DNA from: Emcibacteraceae bacterium
Lineage (GTDB): Bacteria; Pseudomonadota; Alphaproteobacteria; Sphingomonadales; Emcibacteraceae
DNA length: 52,544 nt
Direction of reading: 5' to 3'
NCBI GenBank assembly: GCA_028281625.1
Contig: JANQJN010000182.1
Span: 1-52,544 of the forward strand
Under the pieces are notes generated by a model. It did not search any database. It saw only the letters and a list, made by a program, of their open reading frames with translations, and was not told the origin of the DNA. This document shows, in pieces, positions 16,977 through 26,104 of this stretch (the stretch's first letter is position 1; each line of letters opens with the position of its first letter). Both the position numbers and the translations under genes were made by a program.

Positions 16977-19046
16977 TCACTTTAAAATTGGTTTTTCAAA
17001 AAGAAATGTTTCCGTCGGCGCATTGTCGTCAATGTTTCGCGCGCATTCGTGACCAGAATAAACCGCGTGGACAATGAGGCCCGGTGCCTGGCAATCGCCA
17101 ATAGAGCGAACCGACTTAATGCCAGCTTGGTCCATTTCTTGTACTTTTGACTTTAAATCGTGATAGAGGCCGTCATTAGGCAATTTGTTACCAACAATTA
17201 TCAGTGATTCACACTTCATTGTTGTTGCTTTGCCATTTTTAAATATGCTTTCAAGCTGCAAAGTACCATTTTCAAAGCCAGTTACCCTATTTTCAAAACA
17301 AAGTGTCACGCCAAGCTCGTTCATGCGCTGACGAATTTCATCCGCTTCATTGTTCATGACCGTCCAGGCGGAGACAGCGCTAGCAGGTGTCACAATCGTT
17401 ACATCGCAGCCTTTTGAAGTCAGAAGTTCCGCAAGGCATCCCCCCATGTAGTAATGATCAAAATCATAAATCACAATAGGGCCTACGGGTACAAATCCTG
17501 CCATTACATCGTCAGGTGTATAAACATTTTCCCCCTCCAGTGGTGCAGCAGGGTAGGTGTCCTTTCCAAGAAGTTCTTTTGACCATTTGGCACCTGTTGC
17601 GACGACAACATGATCACAGCCAAATTCAAGAATATCGTCTGCTGTAAGCGGGCTATCACGATAAATGTCTACATTGACCATAGTTTGTAATTGCCCAACG
17701 CGATAATCACGTACCCGTGCCCAACTTGAAAGGCCGGGTAGGGGGGCTTCCCTTGATACCCGACCACCAAGTTCGTCGGTGGCTTCTGCGAGTGTGGCGC
17801 TAAAACCTCGTTGGCCCAAGGAGAGGGCGCATTCAAGGCCTGCTGGACCGGCTCCGACAACGAGGACGCTCTTTTCAGGATTGCCAGCAGGTATATTTAC
17901 AGGATGCCATTTTCGCCGCCATTCTTCGCCCATAGTTGGGTTTTGAGTACATCTTACTGGCACACCGTCGTGATAAGTCGAAACGCAGATGTTGCATCCG
18001 ATACATTCGCGTATTTCGTCTTCTTTACCTTCATTAATTTTATTTGGAAGGAAAGGATCCGCGATAGACGGCCTTGCCGCGCCGATAAGATCAAGAACGC
18101 CCCGTTTAATTTGACCCACCATTTCATCGGGTGAGGTAAATCGGCCAACCCCGACAACAGGCTTATCGGTTAGTTCCTTTACAAAGCTTGTCCAGGGTTC
18201 CTGATGGCCGGAATCATAAAATCGCGCCGTCGCCACTTCACGGTTCCAATCCGATGACTTAATGTCCCAAAGATCGGGCAGATCCGAAAGTGTCGCTATT
18301 GTTTCATGAGCTTCAGAAGGATAATTGTTGCTTGGCACCTTTAGCATGTCATCGGTACTGAACCTTGCGGCGACGGCGCAGGTGTCGCCAACGGCTTCTT
18401 TTACATCTTCAAGCACTTCACGCATCAATCTGATACGATTTTCAAAACTGCCGCCATATTCATCGGTTCTCTTGTTTAATTTTGACTGAAGAAACTGGTT
18501 TGGTCCAAATCCCATTCCGCAATAGACATAGATAATATCAAAGCCAGCGGATTTGGCGCGTTTAGCAGCCTCAACATACCAGCGACGGAGATCCTGAATC
18601 TCTTCCTTTTCCATTGGTCTGGATCTGACAAGCGGCATCCAGTTTGGAATATTGGTATTATAACAAATCCCCGAAGCGGACATGGGTGACATACGTGTCA
18701 TACGATTTGAAGTTGTCCCACTGTGCCACCAAAGTTCAACGCCAGCGAGCGAACCATGCTTATGCACGCTGTCAACAACCAGCGATAGTGACTTCGTGTC
18801 ATCATCATCCCATAAATGACAAAAAGGAAAGGGGGATTCGTCAGCGCTGGGGTGAATAGAACAATATCCTGTATTTACAACACCCCATCCACCTTCGGCG
18901 CGCACTTCTCTCATTCCCGCGTGAACGTGCGGCATACCATTTCCGGTACCCAGGTCATGGGGCACATTATAAAATCGATTTGGTGCCGTCACCGGTCCAA
19001 TTTTTACGGGTTCGAATAAAACATCGTATCGTGTGTTTCTGGTCAT
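16977..19046 (-). CDS. Trimethylamine/histamine dehydrogenase-like NADH:flavin oxidoreductase
   Basis: 689 residues from ATG 19046 (AAGGGG upstream); a longer frame to 19097 lacks support. The N-terminal old-yellow-enzyme TIM barrel (FMN, residues 1-340) is followed by a 4Fe-4S loop CIGCNICVSTYHDG...RCTQNP, then a GAGPAGLECA FAD/NAD-like domain. Order and motifs, including GEEWRRKWHP after the last cysteine and LPGL later, match trimethylamine and dimethylamine dehydrogenases more closely than dienoyl-CoA reductases. Predicted to demethylate or deaminate an amine in the cytoplasm. Substrate unknown. Confidence 0.8.
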   Translation of the reverse strand: MTRNTRYDVLFEPVKIGPVTAPNRFYNVPHDLGTGNGMPHVHAGMREVRAEGGWGVVNTGYCSIHPSADESPFPFCHLWDDDDTKSLSLVVDSVHKHGSLAGVELWWHSGTTSNRMTRMSPMSASGICYNTNIPNWMPLVRSRPMEKEEIQDLRRWYVEAAKRAKSAGFDIIYVYCGMGFGPNQFLQSKLNKRTDEYGGSFENRIRLMREVLEDVKEAVGDTCAVAARFSTDDMLKVPSNNYPSEAHETIATLSDLPDLWDIKSSDWNREVATARFYDSGHQEPWTSFVKELTDKPVVGVGRFTSPDEMVGQIKRGVLDLIGAARPSIADPFLPNKINEGKEDEIRECIGCNICVSTYHDGVPVRCTQNPTMGEEWRRKWHPVNIPAGNPEKSVLVVGAGPAGLECALSLGQRGFSATLAEATDELGGRVSREAPLPGLSSWARVRDYRVGQLQTMVNVDIYRDSPLTADDILEFGCDHVVVATGAKWSKELLGKDTYPAAPLEGENVYTPDDVMAGFVPVGPIVIYDFDHYYMGGCLAELLTSKGCDVTIVTPASAVSAWTVMNNEADEIRQRMNELGVTLCFENRVTGFENGTLQLESIFKNGKATTMKCESLIIVGNKLPNDGLYHDLKSKVQEMDQAGIKSVRSIGDCQAPGLIVHAVYSGHECARNIDDNAPTETFLFEKPILK

Positions 19047-19141
19047 AGCGCATACCCCTTTTGCGTCGTTTCTTATTTCCATAAGTAAACACGCCAATTC
19101 TTTTTACTGAATCGTTTTTAGGTCAGATTTATTCCCGTGGC

Positions 19142-19175
19142 AATGTAAAATTATACGATTGTATAATTTTACATT
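19142..19175. promoter_or_regulatory. Perfect 15-bp AT-rich inverted repeat, likely operator
   Basis: Arms AATGTAAAATTATAC and GTATAATTTTACATT are separated by GATT. It touches the stop codon of the sulfotransferase gene and lies 96 bp upstream of the flavoprotein start at 19046. The minus-strand 3' side has no T-run, so an operator (for example for a GntR- or TetR-like regulator) is more likely than a terminator. Confidence 0.5.
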
Positions 19176-21208
19176 TAATCGACTTTGCCACCGAGGCTTA
19201 ACGGGCGATCTTTTTCAGGCAATTCGATCAGCAGAGGTTCCAGAACTTCAATCAGATCTTCCAAATGCTCTTCATAGTGACGCCAGGTGTGGACCGAGCT
19301 TCTGTATATGGGTTGGCGAACCTGTTCGGAACTTGCTGTTTTAACGTTGCGGTCTGTTTGATGGAAGTTAACACAGCTTTCTTCAAACCCAAGACCACAG
19401 TGGTCCAAAATGCGTCTGATTTGATTTTCCGTGTCATCCACCACATCTTCATACTTCACATCGAGTACTTTCCCCGGCAGAACTTTGTGCCAATGATCCA
19501 TTACCCTTCTATATTGAAGATAATATTCACCGAGTTCGATCAAGTCATACGTAAACGGCTGTCCCGACGCAAAAAGTTGTTTGTAGCTTCCAAAACAGCT
19601 ATCAAGCGGGTGGCGCCTTGCATCAATAATTTTTGCATTTGGAAGAATGAGTTCCAGAAGCCCGACATGAACAAAGTTATTTGGGTTTTTGTCGGTAAAA
19701 TATTGAAAATCGGATCTGTGGCGCTTGGTTTTTTCCATATACAGTGTTCCAAGTTCTTCAAATTTGCTTTGCTCTATATCAATGAGATTGCTTGGATATC
19801 TTATGCCTTTGCGGCGATTTTCTGGAATAGTCCGCACGGTTCGCGACAAATCCCTAAGCTCGAACGTTCCTTCAACCTGAGAATGACTGGATAGAATCTG
19901 CTCAAGCAATGTTGAACCAGAACGTGGCAGTCCAACAATGAAGATTGGTGCATCGTCCGGGTTGCCAAAACCGGTATTTTTTTCAATATACTCCGGTGTA
20001 AAAATGGATTCCATTAAATCAACGACTTCTTCATTGTCCACAGGGTCATAATATTCTTGAGCTCTTCGCAAATTATTGCATTGTTCAAGATAAGAAAATG
20101 CCTTGGCATATTCCTTGCGGTTATGAAACTCATGCCCCAGGGCATTGTTGAGCTGTATCTTACCTTCTTCGGTCACTCTTTCGTCGTCGACGAGTTCGAT
20201 CATTTTCTCAACTTCTTGCTCTTCAAACTTAAATGTTTTCAAGTTTGCGAGGCTCCAATAAGGCTCGGCATGATAAGGGTTGGTTTCAATACTCCTGCGG
20301 AATGTGGCAACAGCTTCATCATAAAGCCCGTAAGTGCGGCACGAATTTCCTTTACCACACATAGCACCAACATTATCAGGCGCAATTTCAAGGGCCTCGT
20401 CATATACTTCTATCGCTCTGCCGTGATCACCGGAAGATGCATAAGCGGCTGCGTGGAGAATAATAGGTCTGGGAGAAGCTGGCTCCAGCTTTCTGAGGGT
20501 AACGGCAACCTCCATGGATTCTTCATATTTATCCTGCTCCTGATATACCTGGAAAAGATCCTGCCAGGCGTGGGTATAGTCTGGTGCGACCTTTACCGCG
20601 CGTCCCAAAAGAATTTCGGCTTCTTTGTAAAATTTTCGTTTGGTGCCAAGGGCCGCCCAAAGCCGCATGGCGGTAACATTATCCGGATATTTTAGCAGTA
20701 TATTTCGGTAGATATCTTCTGCTTCCTCGAACTTTTCCTGCTTTTCCATCTGCACAGCGCGGTCGAGTTCTTTGATCGCTGGATCATTTTCATAAATGCT
20801 TTCTTTTAAGCCATCGGCTTTTTCCTGATTACCGGTGATCGTAAAAATCTGGCTTAGCTTCATCTTGGTCTGTTGGCGTTGCGGATTTAACTTTAAGGCG
20901 TGCTGAAATGCTTTTATGGCGTCATTGAATTTACCCTGTGCCATGAAAAGGTCACCACAGCCGTCGTAGGCGCGATCAAATTGTGGATATAATTTTACGG
21001 CTTTCTCTAGGCGTGCTTGTGCGTCATCAAATCTTTGAAGCCTTATAAGCGCTTGCGCAGAAATACACATGAAATTCCCATCATGTGGAAATTGCTCAAG
21101 CACATTGGTACAAACATTTTCAGCTGCATCAAACTCCCCAGCTTTAAGGTAAGCTTGAGCTTGCTTGTACATGGCTTGTTGTTGCTGTTGATCCATTTGC
21201 GGGGCCAT
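19175..21208 (-). CDS. TPR-repeat protein fused to a sulfotransferase
   Basis: 677 residues; ATG 21208 with GGAG upstream. Residues 10-360 contain about ten tetratricopeptide repeats (for example AKAYL.AGEFDAAENV-type helices with P at turn ends). Residues 410-660 are a PAPS-dependent sulfotransferase. The 5'-phosphosulfate loop is FIVGLPRSGSTLLEQIL, and the 3'-phosphate motif is DARRHPLDSCFGSYK. It is expected to transfer sulfate to a peptide/protein or small hydroxylated acceptor, with the repeats choosing the partner. Cytoplasmic, no signal peptide. Divergent from the TonB-dependent receptor; the same fusion is common next to such receptors in alphaproteobacteria (recalled, not checked). 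Confidence 0.85.
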   Translation of the reverse strand: MAPQMDQQQQQAMYKQAQAYLKAGEFDAAENVCTNVLEQFPHDGNFMCISAQALIRLQRFDDAQARLEKAVKLYPQFDRAYDGCGDLFMAQGKFNDAIKAFQHALKLNPQRQQTKMKLSQIFTITGNQEKADGLKESIYENDPAIKELDRAVQMEKQEKFEEAEDIYRNILLKYPDNVTAMRLWAALGTKRKFYKEAEILLGRAVKVAPDYTHAWQDLFQVYQEQDKYEESMEVAVTLRKLEPASPRPIILHAAAYASSGDHGRAIEVYDEALEIAPDNVGAMCGKGNSCRTYGLYDEAVATFRRSIETNPYHAEPYWSLANLKTFKFEEQEVEKMIELVDDERVTEEGKIQLNNALGHEFHNRKEYAKAFSYLEQCNNLRRAQEYYDPVDNEEVVDLMESIFTPEYIEKNTGFGNPDDAPIFIVGLPRSGSTLLEQILSSHSQVEGTFELRDLSRTVRTIPENRRKGIRYPSNLIDIEQSKFEELGTLYMEKTKRHRSDFQYFTDKNPNNFVHVGLLELILPNAKIIDARRHPLDSCFGSYKQLFASGQPFTYDLIELGEYYLQYRRVMDHWHKVLPGKVLDVKYEDVVDDTENQIRRILDHCGLGFEESCVNFHQTDRNVKTASSEQVRQPIYRSSVHTWRHYEEHLEDLIEVLEPLLIELPEKDRPLSLGGKVD

Positions 21209-21763
21209 AATTATATCTCCACTATTCGCCGGAACTAAAAATTACTTGAGTATATCCAACAAAAAACCGACTCTGATACAAAATTACACAGACATTATCG
21301 CCATGAATATTTGCTGTAAACTGTAGTTTTCAATAAATGTGATCAACTTTCAGCGAATGTATATGCTGAATCAAAAAATAAAAGGGTTCAATTTTTCGTT
21401 GTTAGGTTGCTTTTGGTAAATTGGAAAAAGTGATCACGCAATTGGTCATAGGTGGTCAGGTTTTATTAAATATTGCACATATGTATTTTTATTTAGACGT
21501 TATAAAACAGTAAGTTAAGATATTATGATGTCAGACCTAAAGTGAGAAAAATGCCGCAAAATATAAGATCACGATGTTTTTTTGTTGAAACTTTTGTACA
21601 TGTGTATATCATGTGATCACAAAATATATGAATTTTGCGATCAAGTTTCTTATCCGAATGGAATGATCTTTATCGTGCGCACATTTAGTTTAACATATTA
21701 AGTGTTTGAATTTATTCGAACAAAAAGTACAGGGTATAAAGGATTCTTAAAGGGGAAAATTTA
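21209..21763. other. Long divergent intergenic region with repeated TGATCA sites
   Basis: 555 AT-rich bases between the divergent sulfotransferase and TonB receptor genes. The hexamer TGATCA occurs three times, in GTGATCAAC near 21347, GTGATCACG near 21431 and ATGTGATCACAAAA near 21612; a related GCGATCAAG lies near 21639. No ORF or strong hairpin is visible. It probably holds both promoters and regulator sites. Confidence 0.4.
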
Positions 21764-24283
21764 ATGAATACCAGTTCTACAACTAAGTATAAAGATATCT
21801 TGTTAGGCGGGGTTTCGGCCGTTGCGTTAACGACGACAGCCCATGCTCAGGATGGTGGTCAGGATGCTGCCCAGGCACCTGCGACACAAGGTGTTGATAC
21901 CGTTATTGTGACGGCAACAAAACGTGCCCAGAACGTACAGGACATTGCGTCCACGGTTCAGGCAATTTCCGGTGCGGCCATTGCGGAAATGGGCGCTCAT
22001 AATGCTGAAGACTACATGCGGTTTATCCCATCCGTACAATTTACATCTTATACACCAGGTTCAAATGAAATTGTATTCCGCGGAATTACAATCGGAACCG
22101 GCAGCTACATTGGTCAGGCTGCTGCTTCCATGTATCTCGATGAAACATCACTGACATCATCAGGTGACCAACCCGATGTACGGATGATCGATATCGCCAG
22201 CGTTGAAGCGCTTTCCGGTCCCCAGGGAACGCTTTATGGTGATAGTGCTCAGGCAGGTGTTCTTCGGATTACCACCAACAAGCCGGTCATGAACGAATGG
22301 CAGGTCGTCATGGAAGGTGGCCTTCGTAAAGGATCGAAAAGTGAGCTTAGCTATGATGTAAGTGCAGTATTCAACGTCCCTGTGGTTGAAGACAGGCTCG
22401 CGTTCCGCTTTGTTGCAGAAAAAGCCAGAGACGGCGGCTTTATTAATAACGTACTTGGCTACACGCCGGATGGTCACGCAGACTATTTCTATAACGGTGT
22501 AATTCAGGATCAGTTTAATTGGGGCGTTGTGAACAACGCAAACATCGTTGAAAATCGCTGGAACGATGTTGACTATATTACCGCTCGCGCCAGCGCTAAA
22601 CTGGCTCTGAGCGAAGATTGGGAAGCAACATTCACGATTGTTCATCAGGAAAATGAGTCTACCGGCGACAATGGATACAACCCGTTTGTGGGGGATCTTG
22701 AAGTCGTGCAGTTTAATCCGAATCTGCGAAAAGACAAATGGAATATGTATAGTATGACCCTTGAAGGGGATCTTGGTTGGGCACAACTTGTGTCATCCAC
22801 CAGCTTCTACAAGCGTGATATTTGGAATGATTTCGATGTTACGACCTACGGCAAATATTACGCGCTTTGGGCTTGTTACACATATTATGAAGGCGGTGCA
22901 GCATATTCGCCACGCTATTGCTTAGGTCCAAATCCTGGTGACGACGTGCTGTCAACGTCAAGTTATCCTGCTTGGCAAGACAAATTTGCACAGGAAGTTC
23001 GTCTGTCTGGCACGGCGGGGCCATTCGACTGGTTGATTGGTGCTTATTATGAAGACAGTACCGATGCCTGGGATGGCTATTTTAATGCGCCACAAAACTT
23101 TGACTATCAGGATTCCTTGTCACTGGCTTACTGGGAAGACTTCTATGGTGAAACATATCCAGGTGCGATTGCACCTTGGGGATCCAGTGATGATACGGAA
23201 TGGCAGCAACACGCGCTGTTTGGTGAAGCGACCTGGCACATCGCCGATACACTTCATTTGACGGTGGGTGCGCGATGGTTTAACCGTAAAAACTCCAAAT
23301 TCTACAAGGCTTTCCAGCCGGATACCAAGTTGGGGCCTGATTTTGTAACCGGGCCGGCATCTGTGGCCAACACAGGGGACAATACCGAGTTTGTACCAAA
23401 AGTCAGTCTCGCGTGGGATTGGAGCGACGACAATATGATCTACGGTCTATATACGAAGGGATATCGACCGGGCGGCACCAACAGAAGCCGTGGTGATTTA
23501 AGCAGGCTGGTCTTCCCGACTGTTTATGGACCAGACATTGTCACGAACTACGAATTTGGTAGTAAAAACAAGTTCTTTGATAACCGCTTACAGCTGAACA
23601 TGAGTTACTACTACATGAAGTGGGAGGATTACCAACTTCAGGTGACTGATCCGAGTTTCCAGGGCTGTGCTGATAGTCCAGAAGAAGGTGAAACAGTATT
23701 CTGTGATCAACCGTGGCAAAGTGTTGTGGTGAACTCACCGGGCGGTGCCCATACGGAAGGTATCGAAGTGGACTTTGTGTTCGCGCCAAGCGACCAGTTT
23801 ACAATTGGCGGTAACGTGACGCACTTAACGGCGGTAACGGACGGTCCATTTGATGTCGCGGGTATCATGGGTGGTGTGGCACTACCGAACGTACCGAAAT
23901 GGAAAGGGTCGGTCTGGGCCAGCTATTACTGGCCAGTGGAATTTGTTTCCGGCGGTGAAATGTTCATCCGCGCTCAGCATACCCACAAAGGTAAAACCTT
24001 CAACAGGCTTGTTGGCTCCACGGCAAACCCGATTCTTGAGAACGCGTCTTACGGGATTACTGACCTGAGTGCCGGTATACTTGCCCATGATGACGGTTGG
24101 GAATTCCATTTTTATATCAACAACCTGTCGGACACACGTGCGAATTATCAGAATTCAACGGGTACATTTGATTATCCGTTCTCCAACTCTGGTGCCATGG
24201 GTGGTGCTCCCTACACAAATTATCAGAAGCTCTATACCAATAGACCGATGGAGTTTGGAGCAAGGGTTAAATTCAATTATTAA
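21764..24283 (+). CDS. TonB-dependent outer-membrane receptor
   Basis: 839 residues. Signal peptide (cleavage near AHA-QDG), TonB-box-like DTVIVTATKR at about residue 46, plug domain to about residue 170 (with VEALSGPQGTLYGDSAQAGVLRI), then a 22-strand-type beta barrel ending in an aromatic residue (VKFNY). Closest in style to the large family of sphingomonad/alphaproteobacterial receptors of unknown ligand. Expected to import a scarce nutrient (siderophore, glycan, peptide or aromatic) using the proton-motive force through TonB. AAAGGGG precedes ATG. Neighbouring modification enzymes suggest a common substrate. Confidence 0.9.
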   Translation: MNTSSTTKYKDILLGGVSAVALTTTAHAQDGGQDAAQAPATQGVDTVIVTATKRAQNVQDIASTVQAISGAAIAEMGAHNAEDYMRFIPSVQFTSYTPGSNEIVFRGITIGTGSYIGQAAASMYLDETSLTSSGDQPDVRMIDIASVEALSGPQGTLYGDSAQAGVLRITTNKPVMNEWQVVMEGGLRKGSKSELSYDVSAVFNVPVVEDRLAFRFVAEKARDGGFINNVLGYTPDGHADYFYNGVIQDQFNWGVVNNANIVENRWNDVDYITARASAKLALSEDWEATFTIVHQENESTGDNGYNPFVGDLEVVQFNPNLRKDKWNMYSMTLEGDLGWAQLVSSTSFYKRDIWNDFDVTTYGKYYALWACYTYYEGGAAYSPRYCLGPNPGDDVLSTSSYPAWQDKFAQEVRLSGTAGPFDWLIGAYYEDSTDAWDGYFNAPQNFDYQDSLSLAYWEDFYGETYPGAIAPWGSSDDTEWQQHALFGEATWHIADTLHLTVGARWFNRKNSKFYKAFQPDTKLGPDFVTGPASVANTGDNTEFVPKVSLAWDWSDDNMIYGLYTKGYRPGGTNRSRGDLSRLVFPTVYGPDIVTNYEFGSKNKFFDNRLQLNMSYYYMKWEDYQLQVTDPSFQGCADSPEEGETVFCDQPWQSVVVNSPGGAHTEGIEVDFVFAPSDQFTIGGNVTHLTAVTDGPFDVAGIMGGVALPNVPKWKGSVWASYYWPVEFVSGGEMFIRAQHTHKGKTFNRLVGSTANPILENASYGITDLSAGILAHDDGWEFHFYINNLSDTRANYQNSTGTFDYPFSNSGAMGGAPYTNYQKLYTNRPMEFGARVKFNY

Positions 24284-24304
24284 CCACTGTGAAGATAGAA
24301 ATAG

Positions 24305-24334
24305 AAAAACCCCGCCAGCCAGCGGGGTTTTTTA
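24305..24334. terminator. Bidirectional Rho-independent terminator
   Basis: Stem CCCCGC/GCGGGG extended by AAAA/TTTT, six-base loop, with T-runs on both strands. It separates the TonB receptor from the convergent dioxygenase gene. Confidence 0.9.
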
Positions 24335-24350
24335 TTGGACTAAATATTTT

Positions 24351-24941
24351 TTACTGGACAGAATCTCTGTTATCGATGTGCTTAAAGGTAACATTTTGAT
24401 CGGCCGGGACATAGTCAAAGATCAGGGTCCAACGATCTTCTTTGCCCTTATTCATAACGCTGTGGGTTTTTTGATTGTTCAGCTCATAAACCTTTCCAAC
24501 TTTAAATTGGTATGGTTTTCCTTCGATCATAAACCGCACACGGGGGTTTGTTGTGATCGGCACATGTATTCTGTGTCCTACATGGAAAGAAGGATGCCCG
24601 TCCACATGGGTGGTAATTATTCCGCCAACGGTCAAATTGGCGATCATGCAGCGAATGACTGTACCGCCAGGTGGGTAATGTTCGCTCAGGATCTTGTTCA
24701 TTATGGGCTCAACATGTTCGGCAAGTAGATCCCAACCATTCTCCTTAGTAACTTCAATTTCCGGCCAAGCTTCATTATCCGTAAACAGCAGCACAACGGA
24801 CTTCGTGTTGGCGTGTTCTTTATAGGCTTGCTGCCTATATGTATTTTCGTCCCACACTGATTTTTCCAGCGCGAAAATTGCTTCACGCAGTGCGTCGGTG
24901 TTAATCTCGCCAAGATCTCTTAAAGGGACCCCGATATCCAT
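24351..24941 (-). CDS. Aspartyl/asparaginyl beta-hydroxylase-like 2-oxoglutarate dioxygenase
   Basis: 196 residues; GAGGAA precedes ATG 24941. Double-stranded beta-helix domain with Fe(II) ligands recognisable as THVDGH (HxD) and the distal His in KTHSVMN, plus the 2-oxoglutarate-binding Arg in DRWTLIFDY. RIHVPI is also typical of the Asp/Asn hydroxylase family. Likely hydroxylates an Asp/Asn residue or a free or peptide-bound acid. Cytoplasmic. It is 79 bp downstream of the beta-propeller gene, on the same strand, and may be co-transcribed with it. Confidence 0.75.
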   Translation of the reverse strand: MDIGVPLRDLGEINTDALREAIFALEKSVWDENTYRQQAYKEHANTKSVVLLFTDNEAWPEIEVTKENGWDLLAEHVEPIMNKILSEHYPPGGTVIRCMIANLTVGGIITTHVDGHPSFHVGHRIHVPITTNPRVRFMIEGKPYQFKVGKVYELNNQKTHSVMNKGKEDRWTLIFDYVPADQNVTFKHIDNRDSVQ

Positions 24942-25020
24942 GTCTATTCCTCTTGATTACTTTACTAGTACAGCTGCTCGCAATATTGCAATTATAACCC
25001 ATAGACGAGTAATAAAACAA

Positions 25021-25950
25021 CTAGTCATAAGGCCATATTTCCAGGCCATGAATTGCGTTCCGAATGTCCATAGTCAAATTGATTGTGCTTATGGTTTCTC
25101 CGGTTTCAAGGTCATATAGGGACAGCGTTGATGGTGATGATCCACCGATGATATAGCGGTTTTCAAAAATACACATTCCCCTGCCAAAACCCTGGCGGGC
25201 GATCTTTGAATCGTCAATTCCTTTAAATTGAATATGAGCAGGATCATAATGTTTAATGGCGAAAGTTTTCGGCGAAGCGCTTCTTGATGCATAAAAGAGG
25301 CGGTCGCTCTGCGTATCATTGAACAATACGCCATCTTTGAAAGGTCTTGAGTTATGAGTTCCCGGGGGCAATGAACATACCATCTGAACATCACCTTGGT
25401 GACCAACGTGCAAAAGCGCATTTGTATGAAGGCCACTGGTGTATATACCACCATCATCTACATGCACCATATTGATGTGGTGGTTGTTTACGGGCCGGGG
25501 GCCGTCCCCGGACGTGGGATCAAACGCGAAACTGCTCCATTGATTTTGCTGATTTAAAATATGAACCGCCCAGAAAAATTTTTCCTTATCAATATCGAAT
25601 GCAAGAAGGCTGTCGAACCCAGTGGAAGTGAGGAATATAAAACGGTCTTTACGGATGATTTCGTGACAATGCTTTAGATAAGGATTACTCCATGATTTCT
25701 TTATTTCAAAATTCTGATCGTAACAAAAGAGCTCATCTGATGCCGCGATATAAATGTCTTCACCATCAAAGGTAATCCCCCTGAGCCCACGGTCAGCACC
25801 CCGGCCTTCAAAATCAATGTCTCCTGAATTCCAGTCTACATGTTGAATGACTTTTTCTGTTGCAAAATCAACAGTGTACACCCCGCCGTGGCTTTCACCT
25901 TGCTGGCTTCCACGTACCACAGAGGTCGCTATGACCTTTGGTTTGTTCAT
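25021..25950 (-). CDS. Beta-propeller-like protein of unknown function
   Basis: 309 residues without a signal peptide. It has about six repeating beta-sheet blades with a recurring pattern of 'H/N...hydrophobic, turn, D/N G.IY..G' (GITFDGEDIYIAAS, NMVHVDDGGIYTSG, GMCIFENRYIIGG). Conserved histidines (LKHCHEII, NNHHINMVH, GTHNSR, NAIHGLEIW) cluster where a propeller's central channel would be, and may bind metal or substrate. The fold recalls DUF4915-type proteins often found with sulfotransferases, but that assignment is from memory. Co-directional with the dioxygenase gene. Confidence 0.6.
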   Translation of the reverse strand: MNKPKVIATSVVRGSQQGESHGGVYTVDFATEKVIQHVDWNSGDIDFEGRGADRGLRGITFDGEDIYIAASDELFCYDQNFEIKKSWSNPYLKHCHEIIRKDRFIFLTSTGFDSLLAFDIDKEKFFWAVHILNQQNQWSSFAFDPTSGDGPRPVNNHHINMVHVDDGGIYTSGLHTNALLHVGHQGDVQMVCSLPPGTHNSRPFKDGVLFNDTQSDRLFYASRSASPKTFAIKHYDPAHIQFKGIDDSKIARQGFGRGMCIFENRYIIGGSSPSTLSLYDLETGETISTINLTMDIRNAIHGLEIWPYD

Positions 25951-26070
25951 TATTTGGTTCCCTATAAATTACTTAAAAACACTTGTTTTTTGAAGCTATC
26001 TTTATAGCGTACCAAAGGGCTAAACGCAAAGCAGGGAATTGGATCAAAGGAGTTTAATTTTCAGGGAAAA

Positions 26071-26096
26071 AGTAGGGAGGCGCTTGCCTCCCCACT
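26071..26096 (-). terminator. Terminator of the nar operon
   Basis: Stem GGGAGGC/GCCTCCC (extended by AGT/ACT after one mismatch) with a four-base loop. Read on the minus strand it is followed by TTTTT. It lies eight bases after the end of narI. Confidence 0.85.
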
Positions 26097-26104
26097 GAAT
26101 TGTT

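Noticed and set aside
20057..20695. 212-codon open frame antisense to the TPR-sulfotransferase
   Set aside because: The opposite strand encodes clear TPR repeats; the translated product has no recognisable domain and no good start signal.
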